This document shows positions 1 through 11,438 of a stretch of DNA of 64,000 nucleotides, in pieces (the first letter of the stretch is position 1; each line of letters begins with the position of its first letter). Position numbers and translations under genes: made by a program. Below the pieces are notes generated by a model. It ran no database searches and was not told the origin of the DNA. It was given only the letters and a program-made list of their open reading frames with translations. This stretch comes from Allosphingosinicella sp042666435 (GTDB taxonomy: Bacteria > Pseudomonadota > Alphaproteobacteria > Sphingomonadales > Sphingomonadaceae): NCBI RefSeq assembly GCF_042666435.1, contig NZ_JBHTDC010000001.1, positions 1,674,001 through 1,738,000 of the forward strand, given 5' to 3'.

Positions 1-601
1 GGACGATATGGTCGAGGATGATGTAGGTGCCGAGGCCGGATCGCTCCGAATCGTCGGGCTCGAAGAAGCTGTAGATCATCGACAGGCCGTCGGCCTGCTG
101 GTCCGTCAGGCAGGCGCCGACCAGCTTGCCGGGGCGCCCGTCAAGCGAAGGCTCGCGATACTCGACGACATAGGTCTTGACCGGGCTCTGCTCGACCATG
201 TCGGAAAAGTCGCTCTCGTCCATGTCGGCCATGCCGCCGCCGGGATGCCGGGCGCGCAGATAGCGGCGAAGCAGCTCATATTGCTCCTCCGTCGTCCACG
301 GCTTGCAGGCGGTGACTTCGAGATCGGCGTGGCGGCGGATCATCTTGCGCTGGGAGGCGCTCGGACGGAATTCGCGAGCGACGACCCGCACAGAGACGCA
401 GGCCGAACAATCGGCGCAGCTCGGCCGGTAGGCGACGCCCTGGCTGCGGCGAAACCCTATCCGCCCCAACGCATCGTTGAGGTCGGTGGCATGCTGACCG
501 TTCAGCTCGGTGAAGACCTTCCGCTCCGTCTTGCCCGGAAGATAGGGGCATGGCGACGGCGTCGTCACGAAAAAGCGTGGGAAGCGGAAAGGTGCGCTCA
601 C
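1..601 (-). CDS. bpt: Aspartate/glutamate leucyl(arginyl)-tRNA-protein transferase, 3' end outside window
   Basis: This enzyme moves an aminoacyl group from tRNA onto the N-terminus of proteins with acidic N-terminal residues, marking them for ClpAP in the N-degron pathway. The visible 200 residues start VSAPFRFPRFFVTTPSPCPYL and contain the family's cysteine-rich segment (PSCADCSAC), then the GNAT-like core ending GTYIILDHIV at the window edge. The GTG start at 601 is chosen because a GGAG lies five bases upstream and the family's N-terminus begins here; no ATG exists earlier in frame. The remaining C-terminal part (about 40-50 residues in the family) lies beyond base 1. It is transcribed in the same direction as ilvA but separated by about 130 bp. 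Confidence 0.9.
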   Translation of the reverse strand, partial: MSAPFRFPRFFVTTPSPCPYLPGKTERKVFTELNGQHATDLNDALGRIGFRRSQGVAYRPSCADCSACVSVRVVAREFRPSASQRKMIRRHADLEVTACKPWTTEEQYELLRRYLRARHPGGGMADMDESDFSDMVEQSPVKTYVVEYREPSLDGRPGKLVGACLTDQQADGLSMIYSFFEPDDSERSGLGTYIILDHIV

Positions 602-733
602 CGAGACTCCAGCCACAAGGAGGGATCAGATGGTAACTGGAATCTTTATGCGCACTCGAAGTTCCGTTGGGAAGAGCGACGCGCGCCGAATTGAAGGTTA
701 ATCGGCGAGCCGTGCCGGTGCGGGACGGGCGGC

Positions 734-1972
734 TTAGTGAATCTCTACCGGGTGGACCTGGAAGCCCTCGCCGTGAAGGTCGTCGATCAGCCGCTCGATA
801 TGTTCGGCGCCCCGCGCCTCGCACTCGACATCGATGAAGGCGTCCTTGGCGGGCAGCGGCGTGAAGATGCGCTGGTGATAGATTTCGACGATGTTGATGC
901 GGTGCTTCTCGAACAGCTTCACCACCGAGAAGAGCGCGCCCGGCCGGTCCTGGAGCTGGATGCGGAGCCGCGCCATCCGGCCGGAGCGGGCCAGGTCGCG
1001 CAGCAATACGGTGGCGAGGAGGCGGGTGTCGATATTGCCTCCGGTGAGGATGAGGCCGACCGTCCGGCCGGCGAATCGCTCCTTGTGGGTGAGGAGGGCG
1101 GCGAGGCCGGCCGCGCCGGCGCCCTCGGCGACCGTCTTCTCGATCTGGAGATACAGGCTGACGGCGGTCTCGATGTCGCGCTCGGGCACGAGGAGGATTT
1201 CGTCGACCAAAGCCGCGACGATTTCGGCGGTGAGCTTCCCCGGCTCCTTGACGGCAATTCCCTCAGCAATCGTGTCACCGGCCGTCGGCAGATGGCGGCC
1301 CGTCGTCTTGCAGTACATCGATGGATAGAGTTCGGCCTGGACGCCGACCAGGTCGATGTCCGGCTTCAGCGCCTTCGCCGCCGTGGCGATACCCGAGATC
1401 AGTCCTCCGCCGCCGATCGGAACCACGAGCGTCTCGATCTCCGGGGCATCGGCCAGCATCTCCAGGGCCACGGTTCCCTGGCCGGCGATGATCTCGGGGT
1501 CGTCGAACGGATGGACGAAGGTGAGGCCGCGCGCCTCCGCCAACTCCAGGGCGCGGGCATAGGCTTCGTCGAACAGCTCGCCGAGGAGGACCACCGCCGC
1601 CCCGTGCCCTTCGGTCTGCATGACCTTGATGGTCGGCGTGCCGGTCGGCATGACGATGGTGACCGGCACGCCGAGCCGGGCACCATGATAAGCGAGCGCC
1701 TGGGCGTGATTGCCGGCGGACGCGGCGATCACGCCCCGGGCGCGGGTCGCCTCGTCCATCAGCAGCAATTTGTTGAGCGCGCCGCGCTCCTTGTAGGCGG
1801 CGGTGAACTGGAGGTTCTCGAACTTGACGTAGACAACGGCCCCGGTCGCCTCCGACAGGGTGCGGCTGAGCATGGTCGGGGTGCGCACCACCGCACCTTC
1901 GATCCGTCGGGCGGCGGCACGGATGTCGTCGAGACTCAAAGGAGGATCGGTCTGTTCCGTACGGGCGGCCAT
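734..1972 (-). CDS. ilvA: Threonine ammonia-lyase (threonine dehydratase) with C-terminal ACT-like domain
   Basis: PLP enzyme converting L-threonine to 2-oxobutanoate, the first step towards isoleucine. Of 412 residues, the first ~320 form the fold-type II PLP domain: AAYKERGALN carries the Schiff-base lysine, SAGNHAQ the substrate loop, and GGGGLISG the phosphate-binding glycine loop. The last ~80 residues (RLRIQLQDRPGALFSVV onward) are an ACT-like domain, shorter than the double ACT domain of the E. coli biosynthetic enzyme. The frame continues upstream to 2044, but the ATG at 1972 fits the family N-terminus (MAARTEQTDPPLSLDDIRAAARRI starts the conserved part). It is divergent from the dehydrogenase at 2029 with a 56-bp gap. 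Whether it is the biosynthetic or catabolic form is not decided by sequence alone. Confidence 0.92.
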   Translation of the reverse strand: MAARTEQTDPPLSLDDIRAAARRIEGAVVRTPTMLSRTLSEATGAVVYVKFENLQFTAAYKERGALNKLLLMDEATRARGVIAASAGNHAQALAYHGARLGVPVTIVMPTGTPTIKVMQTEGHGAAVVLLGELFDEAYARALELAEARGLTFVHPFDDPEIIAGQGTVALEMLADAPEIETLVVPIGGGGLISGIATAAKALKPDIDLVGVQAELYPSMYCKTTGRHLPTAGDTIAEGIAVKEPGKLTAEIVAALVDEILLVPERDIETAVSLYLQIEKTVAEGAGAAGLAALLTHKERFAGRTVGLILTGGNIDTRLLATVLLRDLARSGRMARLRIQLQDRPGALFSVVKLFEKHRINIVEIYHQRIFTPLPAKDAFIDVECEARGAEHIERLIDDLHGEGFQVHPVEIH

Positions 1973-2028
1973 GGCCCCGACTAGACCATCTGGCGCGGCA
2001 GGCAAACACGCCTTATGCGCTTGTCGCC

Positions 2029-2895
2029 ATGGCAAGGATCGCATTTATCGGCCTCGGCGTGATGGGCGCCCCCATGGCCCGTCATCTCGCCGCCGCGGGC
2101 CACAGCCTCGCCGTCTACAATCGGAGCCCCGGCAAGGCGCGGGAATGGGTGACGCGGCATGGCGGCAGTTTCGCCCCCACGCCCGCGGCGGCGGCCGGCG
2201 GCGCCGACGCGATCATCTCCTGCGTCGGCACCGACCGGGACGTGGAGGACATCACCATCGGCCCGGACGGCGTCTTCAGGAACATGAGGGACGGCGCCCT
2301 GTTCATCGACCATACGACGGTCTCGGCCAGGATCGCGCGCCGCGTCGCCGAAGAGGGGCGCGCGCGCGGCATCTTCTGTGTCGACGCGCCGGTGTCGGGC
2401 GGGCAGGCAGGCGCGGAGAATGGCCAGCTCTCCATCATGTGCGGCGGTACCGAGGCGGCGATGGCGGCGGCCGAGCCGCTGATGCAGGCCTATGCCGCGC
2501 GTATCGTCCATGTCGGGCCGGACGGGGCGGGGCAACTCACCAAGATGGTCAACCAGATCGCCATCGCCGGGGTGGTTCAGGGACTGTCGGAGGCGCTGCA
2601 CTTCGCCAAGACCTCCGGACTCGACACGGAGAAGGTCTTCGAGGCGGTTTCCGGCGGCGCGGCGCAGAGTTGGCAGATGGTCAACCGCTGGAAGACGATG
2701 GATTCGGGCGAATTCGATTTCGGCTTCGCGGTCGACTGGATGCGCAAGGATCTCGGGCTCGCGCTCGACGAGGCGCGGGCGAACGGGGCGCGGATTCCGG
2801 TGGCGGCGCTGGTCGACCAGTTCTACGCGGACGTGCAGGCGATGGGCGGGCAGCGTCAGGATACATCGTCGCTGATCAGAAGGCTCACCGAATGA
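2029..2895 (+). CDS. NAD(P)-dependent beta-hydroxyacid dehydrogenase (3-hydroxyisobutyrate dehydrogenase family)
   Basis: 288 residues. The N-terminus has the Rossmann signature GLGVMGAPMARHL; DAPVSGGQAGAENG is the substrate-binding motif and GQLTKMVNQ carries the catalytic lysine. This is the family of 3-hydroxyisobutyrate and tartronate-semialdehyde reductases, which oxidise or reduce small 3-hydroxyacids at C3. The exact substrate cannot be read from sequence. The stop codon overlaps the ATG of the amidohydrolase gene (ATGA at 2892-2895), so the two are probably translated together. Neighbouring ilvA does not by itself assign the enzyme to valine breakdown. Confidence 0.88.
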   Translation: MARIAFIGLGVMGAPMARHLAAAGHSLAVYNRSPGKAREWVTRHGGSFAPTPAAAAGGADAIISCVGTDRDVEDITIGPDGVFRNMRDGALFIDHTTVSARIARRVAEEGRARGIFCVDAPVSGGQAGAENGQLSIMCGGTEAAMAAAEPLMQAYAARIVHVGPDGAGQLTKMVNQIAIAGVVQGLSEALHFAKTSGLDTEKVFEAVSGGAAQSWQMVNRWKTMDSGEFDFGFAVDWMRKDLGLALDEARANGARIPVAALVDQFYADVQAMGGQRQDTSSLIRRLTE

Positions 2896-4535
2896 AGAAA
2901 ATGCTGGCCGCCGTCGCGGCCCTGTTCGTGGCACAAGCCGCGCCGGCCGATACGCTCATCGACAACGTCAACGGCTACACGCTCGACGGCGACAGGGACG
3001 TCGTCCGTTTCACCGGCATAGTCGTCGGCGACGACGGCCGGGTGAAGGAACTGCTGTCCCGTCGCGAGAAGAGGCCCGAGCGGCCCGATTACCGGCTCGA
3101 CGGCAAGGGGCGGACGCTCATCCCCGGCCTGATCGACGCTCATGGCCATGTCATGGGCTTGGGCCTCGGCGCGTTGACGCTCGACCTCAGCGATACCAAT
3201 TCGCTCCAGGAGGCGCAGGCGAAGATCGCCGCCTACGCCGCCGCTAATCCGAGCCCGCGCTGGATCGTCGGGCGCGGCTGGAACCAGGAGAAATGGGGCC
3301 TCGGTCGCTTCCCGACCGCCGCCGACATCGACTCCGTCGTCTCAGACCGTCCGGTCTGGCTGGAGCGGGTCGACGGCCATGCCGGCTGGGCCAACAGCCT
3401 GGCGATGAAGGAAGCGGGCGTGACCGCCGAAACGCCATCCCCCGCCGGGGGGATCGTCGAGAAGCTGGACGGCCAGCCTTCCGGCATCTTCGTCGACGCG
3501 GCCTCGGAGCTTGTCGGCAGGATCGTGCCGCCGCCGCTCCCCGTCGTCCGCGACCGTGCCTTCGCGACGGCGCAGGACATCCTCCTGTCCCACGGCATCA
3601 CCACCGTCGCCGACATGGGCACCAGCGGCGAAGACTGGACGGTGATCCGCCGCGCCGGGGACAGCGGCCGCCTGCGCCTCCGCATCCTCTCCTACGCTTC
3701 CGGGATCGAGCCTCTGCTGGCCGTCGCCGGCACCCAGCCGACCCCCTGGCTCTACGACAGCAAGCTGCGCATGGTGGGGGTCAAGCTCTACAGCGACGGT
3801 GCTCTCGGCTCGCGCGGAGCCTGGCTCAAGCAGCCTTATGCCGACGCGGCGGGCGAGCGCGGCCTCGCCTTCCTCAGCGACGCCGAAATCCGCAATCTGA
3901 TGAGCCGCGCCGCGATGGACGGCTTCCAGGTCGCGGTCCATGCCATCGGCGACGCCGCCAACGCGCAATTGCTCGACGCGATCGACGAACTGTCCGGAAC
4001 CTATGAGGGCGACCGGCGCTGGCGGGTCGAACATGCCCAGATCGTCGATCCCGCCGACCTGCCGCGCTTCGCCCAGCATGGCACCATCGCCTCGATGCAG
4101 CCGGTCCACCAGGCCTCCGACTGGCGAATGGCGGAGGCGCGGATGGGGATCGACAGGCTCGGCGGCGCTTATGCCTGGCGGAGCATGATCGACAATGACG
4201 TGCCGCTCGCCTTCGGCTCCGACTTCCCGGTCGAATCGCCCAATCCGTTTCACGGGCTGGCGGTGGCGATCAGCCGCGAGGATGCGCAAGGCCAGCCGCC
4301 GGGCGGCTGGATGCCCGAGCAGACCCTGATCCTTGCCGAGGCGCTCGCCGCTTTCACCCAGGGCGCCGCCTTCGCAGGCTTCGCCGAGGATCGTCTGGGA
4401 AGCCTCGAAAAGGGCAAGCTCGCCGATTTCATCTTCATCGACCGCGACATCTTCCAGGCCACGCCCGAGCAGATACGCGACACGCAGGTGCTGGAGACCT
4501 GGCTCGCCGGCCGCAAGGTGTGGGAGCGCGACTAG
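2892..4535 (+). CDS. Exported amidohydrolase, YtcJ-like metal-dependent hydrolase
   Basis: 547 residues beginning MKKMLAAVAALFVAQAAPA, a signal peptide, so the enzyme probably works in the periplasm. The amidohydrolase TIM barrel carries the metal-binding DAHGH motif (~residue 80), the WRVEHAQ histidine motif and the GSDFPVE aspartate late in the barrel, followed by the C-terminal beta-sandwich portion. YtcJ-type members hydrolyse N-substituted amides or formamides; the substrate here is unknown. The ATG lies inside the stop of the upstream dehydrogenase (4-bp overlap). The gene ends in a CTAG shared with the convergent DsbD-like gene, the TAG of each strand lying within the same four bases. 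The reading frame is open far upstream (to 1860), but that part is antisense to ilvA and is not coding. Confidence 0.85.
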   Translation: MKKMLAAVAALFVAQAAPADTLIDNVNGYTLDGDRDVVRFTGIVVGDDGRVKELLSRREKRPERPDYRLDGKGRTLIPGLIDAHGHVMGLGLGALTLDLSDTNSLQEAQAKIAAYAAANPSPRWIVGRGWNQEKWGLGRFPTAADIDSVVSDRPVWLERVDGHAGWANSLAMKEAGVTAETPSPAGGIVEKLDGQPSGIFVDAASELVGRIVPPPLPVVRDRAFATAQDILLSHGITTVADMGTSGEDWTVIRRAGDSGRLRLRILSYASGIEPLLAVAGTQPTPWLYDSKLRMVGVKLYSDGALGSRGAWLKQPYADAAGERGLAFLSDAEIRNLMSRAAMDGFQVAVHAIGDAANAQLLDAIDELSGTYEGDRRWRVEHAQIVDPADLPRFAQHGTIASMQPVHQASDWRMAEARMGIDRLGGAYAWRSMIDNDVPLAFGSDFPVESPNPFHGLAVAISREDAQGQPPGGWMPEQTLILAEALAAFTQGAAFAGFAEDRLGSLEKGKLADFIFIDRDIFQATPEQIRDTQVLETWLAGRKVWERD

Positions 4536-6580
4536 GGCGCCAGCCCGACGAGCCGTCCGGTCGTCAGCACCTGCGGCAGGATTTGCGCCGGCTTGCCTGG
4601 CGCATAATAAAGGTAAAGCGGCACGCCGCTGCGGCCGTGCTTTTCCAGGAAGCGGCCGATCGCCGCGTCACCGCGCGTCCAGTCGCCGACGAGGACCGCC
4701 ACATTTCCGCGCGCAAACGCCTCGGCCACGTCGCGGCGGTCGAGCGCGGCTTTCTCGTTGACCTTGCAGGTGACGCACCAGTCGGCGGTGAAATAGACGA
4801 AGACCGGCCGCCCCTCGGCGCGCAGTGCCGCCAGCCGCGCCTCGCTGAACGGCTCGGCCTTCAACGCATCCTGCGACCGGGCGACGGCCGGCGCGTTCGC
4901 GCTCGGCACGAGCAGCAGCGCCGTCAGGCCCGCCACAGCGGCCGGCGCCAGCGGCAGCCAAGCGCGGCCGGTCCCCTGCCTCCGCCCCAGCGACCAGAGC
5001 GCGAGCGCCAGCACCAGCGCCGCGGCCAGGCCCAGGGCCATGCCATCGACTCCGGACTGGCGCCCCAATATCCAGGCGAGGCCGAGCGCGGTCAGGAACA
5101 TCGGTACCGACAGGATGCGCCGGAAGCTGCCCATCCACGGCCCCGCCTTCGGCAGCCGGCGGCGAAGAGCGGGAACGAATCCGATCGCCAGGAAAGGCAA
5201 AGCGAGGCCGAGGCCGAGCCCCCCGAACACCGCCAGCGCGGCGGCGATCGGCAGTACCAGGGCCGCGCCCAGCGCCGCGCCCATGAACGGGCCGGTGCAG
5301 GGCGTCGCGACGAAGGCGGCGAGAGCGCCGGTCCAGAAGGAACCCGCATGGCCGCCGCGCGCCGCCAGCCGATTACCCCCGCCGAACGAGGGCAGGTCGA
5401 ACAGCCCGGCGAGGTTGAGCGCGATCCCCGTCACCAGCAGCAGCAGGAACAGGATGACCCGGGGGTCCTGGAGCTGGAAGGCCCAGCCTATCCCCGCCCC
5501 TCCGGCCCGCAGCGCCAGCAGCGCGCCGCCGAGCGCGAGGCAAACGAGAATGGCGCCCGCCGCATAAGCGAGCGCCTCGCGCCTCGCGCCGGATTCGTCG
5601 CGGCCCGTTTTGGCGAGGCTCAGCGCCTTCAGGCTCAGGATCGGGAAGACGCAGGGCATGATGTTGAGCAGCAATCCGCCGATCAGCGCGCCGGCGAGCG
5701 CGGCGAGGACGGTGCCGCCGCCATAGGCCTCGCTCTGGCGCGCCAGCGGAGCGCCCGCCGCCGGCACCGTGCCCTGCTTGGCCGTCAACGACAGCCCGAC
5801 GCCGTCGCCGATACCGAGGACCCCCTCGACCGCAACCGGCCCCCCGGATCGCCCGGCCTTGGTTTCGACGATGAGCGTATCGCCGCGTCGCGTCACGTCC
5901 TGCGCGGCGGCATAATCCACCGCGCCGTCGGTCAGCGGATAAAAATAGGCCTGCGGCACATCCATCGACGCCGGGATGGGAATGGCGAGGCGGAAGCGCC
6001 CGTCCGCCGTCTCGTACCGCCCCTCGGCGCCGAGCGGCCTGGGCAGCGCCTGCCGGTAAAGGTCGAATTCGGCGCGCAGCGCGGGTGCCGTCCCCGCTTG
6101 GCCCACCTTCAGGTCGAGCGCGACGTTCGCGGTCTCGGGCACGCAGATCTCATCGGTGCAGGCGAGATAATCGAGCTTCGCGCGGATCGGGAGCGGCGTG
6201 CCGGGCGCCAGGCCTTCCGGCACCTTCATCTCGACGAGCTGCGCATAGGGGCCTTCATAAACGTAGTTCATGAGGCCCGAAATGATCAGGCGCTCGGGCA
6301 CCGGATATTGCAGCGGGCCGGCTGCCGCCCCTTGCGGAAGGTCCCAGGCCACCCGCGTCTCGACTCCCGCGTCGCCCGGATTCTTCCAATATCCGTGCCA
6401 GCCCGCCTTGGGCGTCATCACCAATGCGAGCGTCACAGTCCCGCCCGCCGCGGGCGCGTCGGTCTCCGCCACCAGGCGCGAGGCGATGGCGTTGCGGCCG
6501 GGCTCCGGCAATTGCGCTTGCGCGGCCGCCGGCAGCAACGCCACCAGCGCGATCCAGAGCGCCAGCTCCAAAGCCCGCAT
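4532..6580 (-). CDS. DsbD-family protein-disulfide reductase
   Basis: 682 residues in the classical three-part order: signal peptide (MRALELALWIALVALLPAAAQAQ) and periplasmic N-terminal domain to ~residue 270; a membrane domain with about eight helices containing the paired cysteines (NIMPCVFPIL and ATPCTGPFMG); and a C-terminal thioredoxin-like domain with the redox motif WCVTCK near residue 590. The family carries electrons from cytoplasmic thioredoxin across the inner membrane to reduce periplasmic disulfides or cytochrome c maturation factors. An ATG seven codons earlier (6601) is possible, but the GGACGGATC stretch is better placed for 6580. It lies tail to tail with the amidohydrolase, sharing a CTAG. 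Confidence 0.9.
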   Translation of the reverse strand: MRALELALWIALVALLPAAAQAQLPEPGRNAIASRLVAETDAPAAGGTVTLALVMTPKAGWHGYWKNPGDAGVETRVAWDLPQGAAAGPLQYPVPERLIISGLMNYVYEGPYAQLVEMKVPEGLAPGTPLPIRAKLDYLACTDEICVPETANVALDLKVGQAGTAPALRAEFDLYRQALPRPLGAEGRYETADGRFRLAIPIPASMDVPQAYFYPLTDGAVDYAAAQDVTRRGDTLIVETKAGRSGGPVAVEGVLGIGDGVGLSLTAKQGTVPAAGAPLARQSEAYGGGTVLAALAGALIGGLLLNIMPCVFPILSLKALSLAKTGRDESGARREALAYAAGAILVCLALGGALLALRAGGAGIGWAFQLQDPRVILFLLLLVTGIALNLAGLFDLPSFGGGNRLAARGGHAGSFWTGALAAFVATPCTGPFMGAALGAALVLPIAAALAVFGGLGLGLALPFLAIGFVPALRRRLPKAGPWMGSFRRILSVPMFLTALGLAWILGRQSGVDGMALGLAAALVLALALWSLGRRQGTGRAWLPLAPAAVAGLTALLLVPSANAPAVARSQDALKAEPFSEARLAALRAEGRPVFVYFTADWCVTCKVNEKAALDRRDVAEAFARGNVAVLVGDWTRGDAAIGRFLEKHGRSGVPLYLYYAPGKPAQILPQVLTTGRLVGLAP

Positions 6581-6649
6581 TGTCGATCCGTCCCGATTCA
6601 TGGACGCGTCTATAGCATTGTTTTGAGTCCGGTCATGGTCCCGGCGCTT

Positions 6650-7582
6650 CTACCTTTTCTCGAAGCGCGCGATGCCGGCGCCCAGCCGGTTGTCCTCGAT
6701 CCGCAGCGTCCCGCCGCTCTCGTCCGCGACAAAGGCGGTCGACCGTTCGACGCCGGAGGCGAGAGCGGCGCTGTTGCCGGTGACGGCCAGACCCGCGCTG
6801 TCATGCTCGGCCCCCTCGGCGGCGACCATGATGAAGGCGCTGTAATTCTCCTTGTCCCGGCCCTGGACGAAGACGTTGCCGGAAATCGCGCCGGTGGCGC
6901 CGTTGGACAGGTCGATCATGTAATTGGTGGCGCGCCCTTGCGTGTCGTCGAAGCTCGATCCGGTTACCTCGATTCGCGGCGCGCGGCTCTTCACATAATG
7001 GCCGCCGGTGCCGCGCTCGAAGCGCGAGCGGGTGACGATGAGCTCGCCATAATCGCCGATGTAGAGGCCGTGGGAGCAGCCATGATCCTCCTCGCAGCCG
7101 CCGAGGCCGGAGAAGGTCGACCGGTCGATGCGCACCGTGCCCGACGGATCCTCTGCGGAAAGGATGCCATTCTCGCTGTCGCGGAACAGGGATTCGGAGA
7201 CGATGAGGTCGCCTTGCTCGATGCGGATGCCGGCGCCGTTCCGGTCCGGAACGCGCATATTCTGGAAAACCAGACCCTCGACCCGCGCCGCGCGCCCGCC
7301 CAGCACCAGGGCCGCCTTGCCCTCGCAGATGCCGCCATCGAAGACGACGCTGCCCGGCTCGCGCGCCACATAGGCGACCTGCCCCGCCTCCTGGACGGCG
7401 CATTGGCGATAGGTGCCGGGCGCGATGAGGATGGTTCCGCTGCCGCCGCCGATCGCATCGACGGCGCCCTGCAGGCTCGCATAGCCCTTGCCTTTCTCCT
7501 GCACGAAGAAGGGCGCGTCGCCGGCCTGGGCTGCGAGCGGCGCGGCCAGCGCCAGCCCGGCAAGTGCGATTGCGGCTTTCAT
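6650..7582 (-). CDS. Exported right-handed parallel beta-helix protein
   Basis: 310 residues starting MKAAIALAGLALAAPLAAQAG, a clear signal peptide. The rest shows the repeating short strands and Asn/Asp/Gly turns typical of a right-handed beta-helix (pectate-lyase-like fold): GTILIAPGTYRQ, then successive rungs such as VEGLVFQNMRV, LIVSESLFRDSENGIL and VRIDRSTFSGL. Such proteins often act on polysaccharides or bind carbohydrate, but no catalytic residues of a known lyase family can be assigned. It sits 69 bp upstream of the DsbD-like gene on the same strand. The ORF extends upstream to 7735, but the ATG at 7582 directly precedes the signal peptide. Confidence 0.75.
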   Translation of the reverse strand: MKAAIALAGLALAAPLAAQAGDAPFFVQEKGKGYASLQGAVDAIGGGSGTILIAPGTYRQCAVQEAGQVAYVAREPGSVVFDGGICEGKAALVLGGRAARVEGLVFQNMRVPDRNGAGIRIEQGDLIVSESLFRDSENGILSAEDPSGTVRIDRSTFSGLGGCEEDHGCSHGLYIGDYGELIVTRSRFERGTGGHYVKSRAPRIEVTGSSFDDTQGRATNYMIDLSNGATGAISGNVFVQGRDKENYSAFIMVAAEGAEHDSAGLAVTGNSAALASGVERSTAFVADESGGTLRIEDNRLGAGIARFEKR

Positions 7583-7595
7583 ACGCAAAGGGTGA

Positions 7596-7611
7596 CCCGG
7601 CAAACGCCGGG
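7596..7611 (-). terminator. Possible weak hairpin downstream of metH C-terminal half
   Basis: CCCGGC-AAAC-GCCGGG is a perfect 6-bp stem with a 4-nt loop in the 88-bp gap after the metH2 stop. Read leftward it is followed by only a short CCCTTT, so it is a weak intrinsic terminator at best. Confidence 0.35.
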
Positions 7612-7670
7612 GAGTCGAGAGCGAATGACGGTTAATGCGGGCACTGCCCCGAACCGGCACAGGGGAACGA

Positions 7671-10277
<2,607 letters not shown>

Positions 10278-10302
10278 AATGTGTGGATCAGTTCCATTCT
10301 CC

Positions 10303-10384
10303 GTTCGGGCTGAGCCTGTCGAAGCCCTGCTCTGCTCCGATCTGGAAGGAGAAGAGCAGCCCTTCGACAGGCTCAGGGCGAGCG
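10303..10384. repeat. REP-like imperfect inverted repeat between the two metH genes
   Basis: Left arm 10303-10332 and right arm ~10354-10384 are near-perfect reverse complements. Both contain the core TGAGCCTGTCGAAG (seen on the right as CTTCGACAGGCTCA), with a centre of about 20 bases. This hairpin-forming type is widely scattered in sphingomonad genomes (general knowledge). It lies in the untranslated gap inside the met operon and could stabilise or partly terminate the transcript. Confidence 0.85.
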
Positions 10385-10403
10385 GCGGTTTGCGTGCATT
10401 GTT

Positions 10404-11438
10404 CTATGCGGCGAGGATCATCGGCTCGATGCCGGCAAGACGCGTCCGCTGTTGCGGGGGGGGAAGCTGGCGGGGGGCGAAAGGACGCACCGCCTCGGCG
10501 ATCGCGCGAATATGCTCCGGGGTCGTGCCGCAGCAGCCGCCGACGATGTTGACGATTCCCTGGCTCGCCCATTCGCGGACCTGGCTGGAGGTCGTATGCG
10601 GGCATTCGTCATATTCGCCGAGATCGTTGGGCAGGCCTGCATTGGGATAGGCCATGATCAGGGTGTCGGCGACCGCCGACAGGGTGGCGACATGGGCGCG
10701 GAGCTGGGCCGCGCCGAACGAGCAGTTGAGCCCGATCGACAGCGGCTTGGCATGGCGAACCGACGCCCAGAAGGCTTCGATCGAATGGCCAGAGAGGTTG
10801 CGACCGCTCAGGTCGGTGATCGTCATCGACAGCATGATCGGCAGGTCCGGATCGACGCGGCGGGCGGCATGGATCGCCGCCTTGGCGTTGAGCGTGTCGA
10901 ACACCGTCTCGATCAGCGCGATCTCGGCGCCGCCCTCTACCAGGGCCTCGATCTGCTCGACATAGACGTCGCTCAACGTGTCGAAGTCGATCTCGCGGAA
11001 ACCGGGATCGTTGACGTCGGGGGACAAAGACAAGGTCTTGTTGGTCGGCCCGAGCGCGCCGGCGACATAGCGCTTGCGGCCGTCCTTTTGCGCGAGCCGG
11101 TCGGCCGTCTCGCGAACGATCCGCGCGGCGGCGACGTTGATCTCGCCGACCAGAGCCTCGGCGCCGTAATCGGCCTGGCTGATGCGGTTGGCGTTGAAGC
11201 TGTTGGTGGCGAGGATATCGGCTCCGGCCAGCGCGAAATTGTCGACGATCTCCCCGATCAGCTCCGGCCGGGTGAGGTTGAGAAGATCGTTATTGCCCTT
11301 CTGGTCGCGGCCGAGCGCGAACGCGCCGCGATAATCGGCCTCCTTCAGCCTGCGGTCCTGGATCTGGGTGCCGAAGGCGCCGTCCTTGATGAGGATGCGG
11401 TCGGCCGCGGCTGCCCTAAGCTGTTCGGCGAGTGTCAC
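10404..11438 (-). CDS. metH: Homocysteine S-methyltransferase, N-terminal part of split methionine synthase
   Basis: 344 residues forming the homocysteine-binding TIM barrel of MetH. It begins with ILIKDGAFGTQIQ; the zinc ligands are the cysteine of GLNCSFGA and the adjacent pair of GGCCGTTPEH near the C-terminus. The zinc activates the homocysteine thiol for methylation by methylcobalamin held on the partner protein at 7671-10277. The GTG at 11438 is preferred over the frame's first start at 11483 because AAGGA lies eight bases before it; it then overlaps the end of metF by 23 bp. The family-length N-domain matches this start. Confidence 0.93.
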   Translation of the reverse strand: MTLAEQLRAAAADRILIKDGAFGTQIQDRRLKEADYRGAFALGRDQKGNNDLLNLTRPELIGEIVDNFALAGADILATNSFNANRISQADYGAEALVGEINVAAARIVRETADRLAQKDGRKRYVAGALGPTNKTLSLSPDVNDPGFREIDFDTLSDVYVEQIEALVEGGAEIALIETVFDTLNAKAAIHAARRVDPDLPIMLSMTITDLSGRNLSGHSIEAFWASVRHAKPLSIGLNCSFGAAQLRAHVATLSAVADTLIMAYPNAGLPNDLGEYDECPHTTSSQVREWASQGIVNIVGGCCGTTPEHIRAIAEAVRPFAPRQLPPPQQRTRLAGIEPMILAA

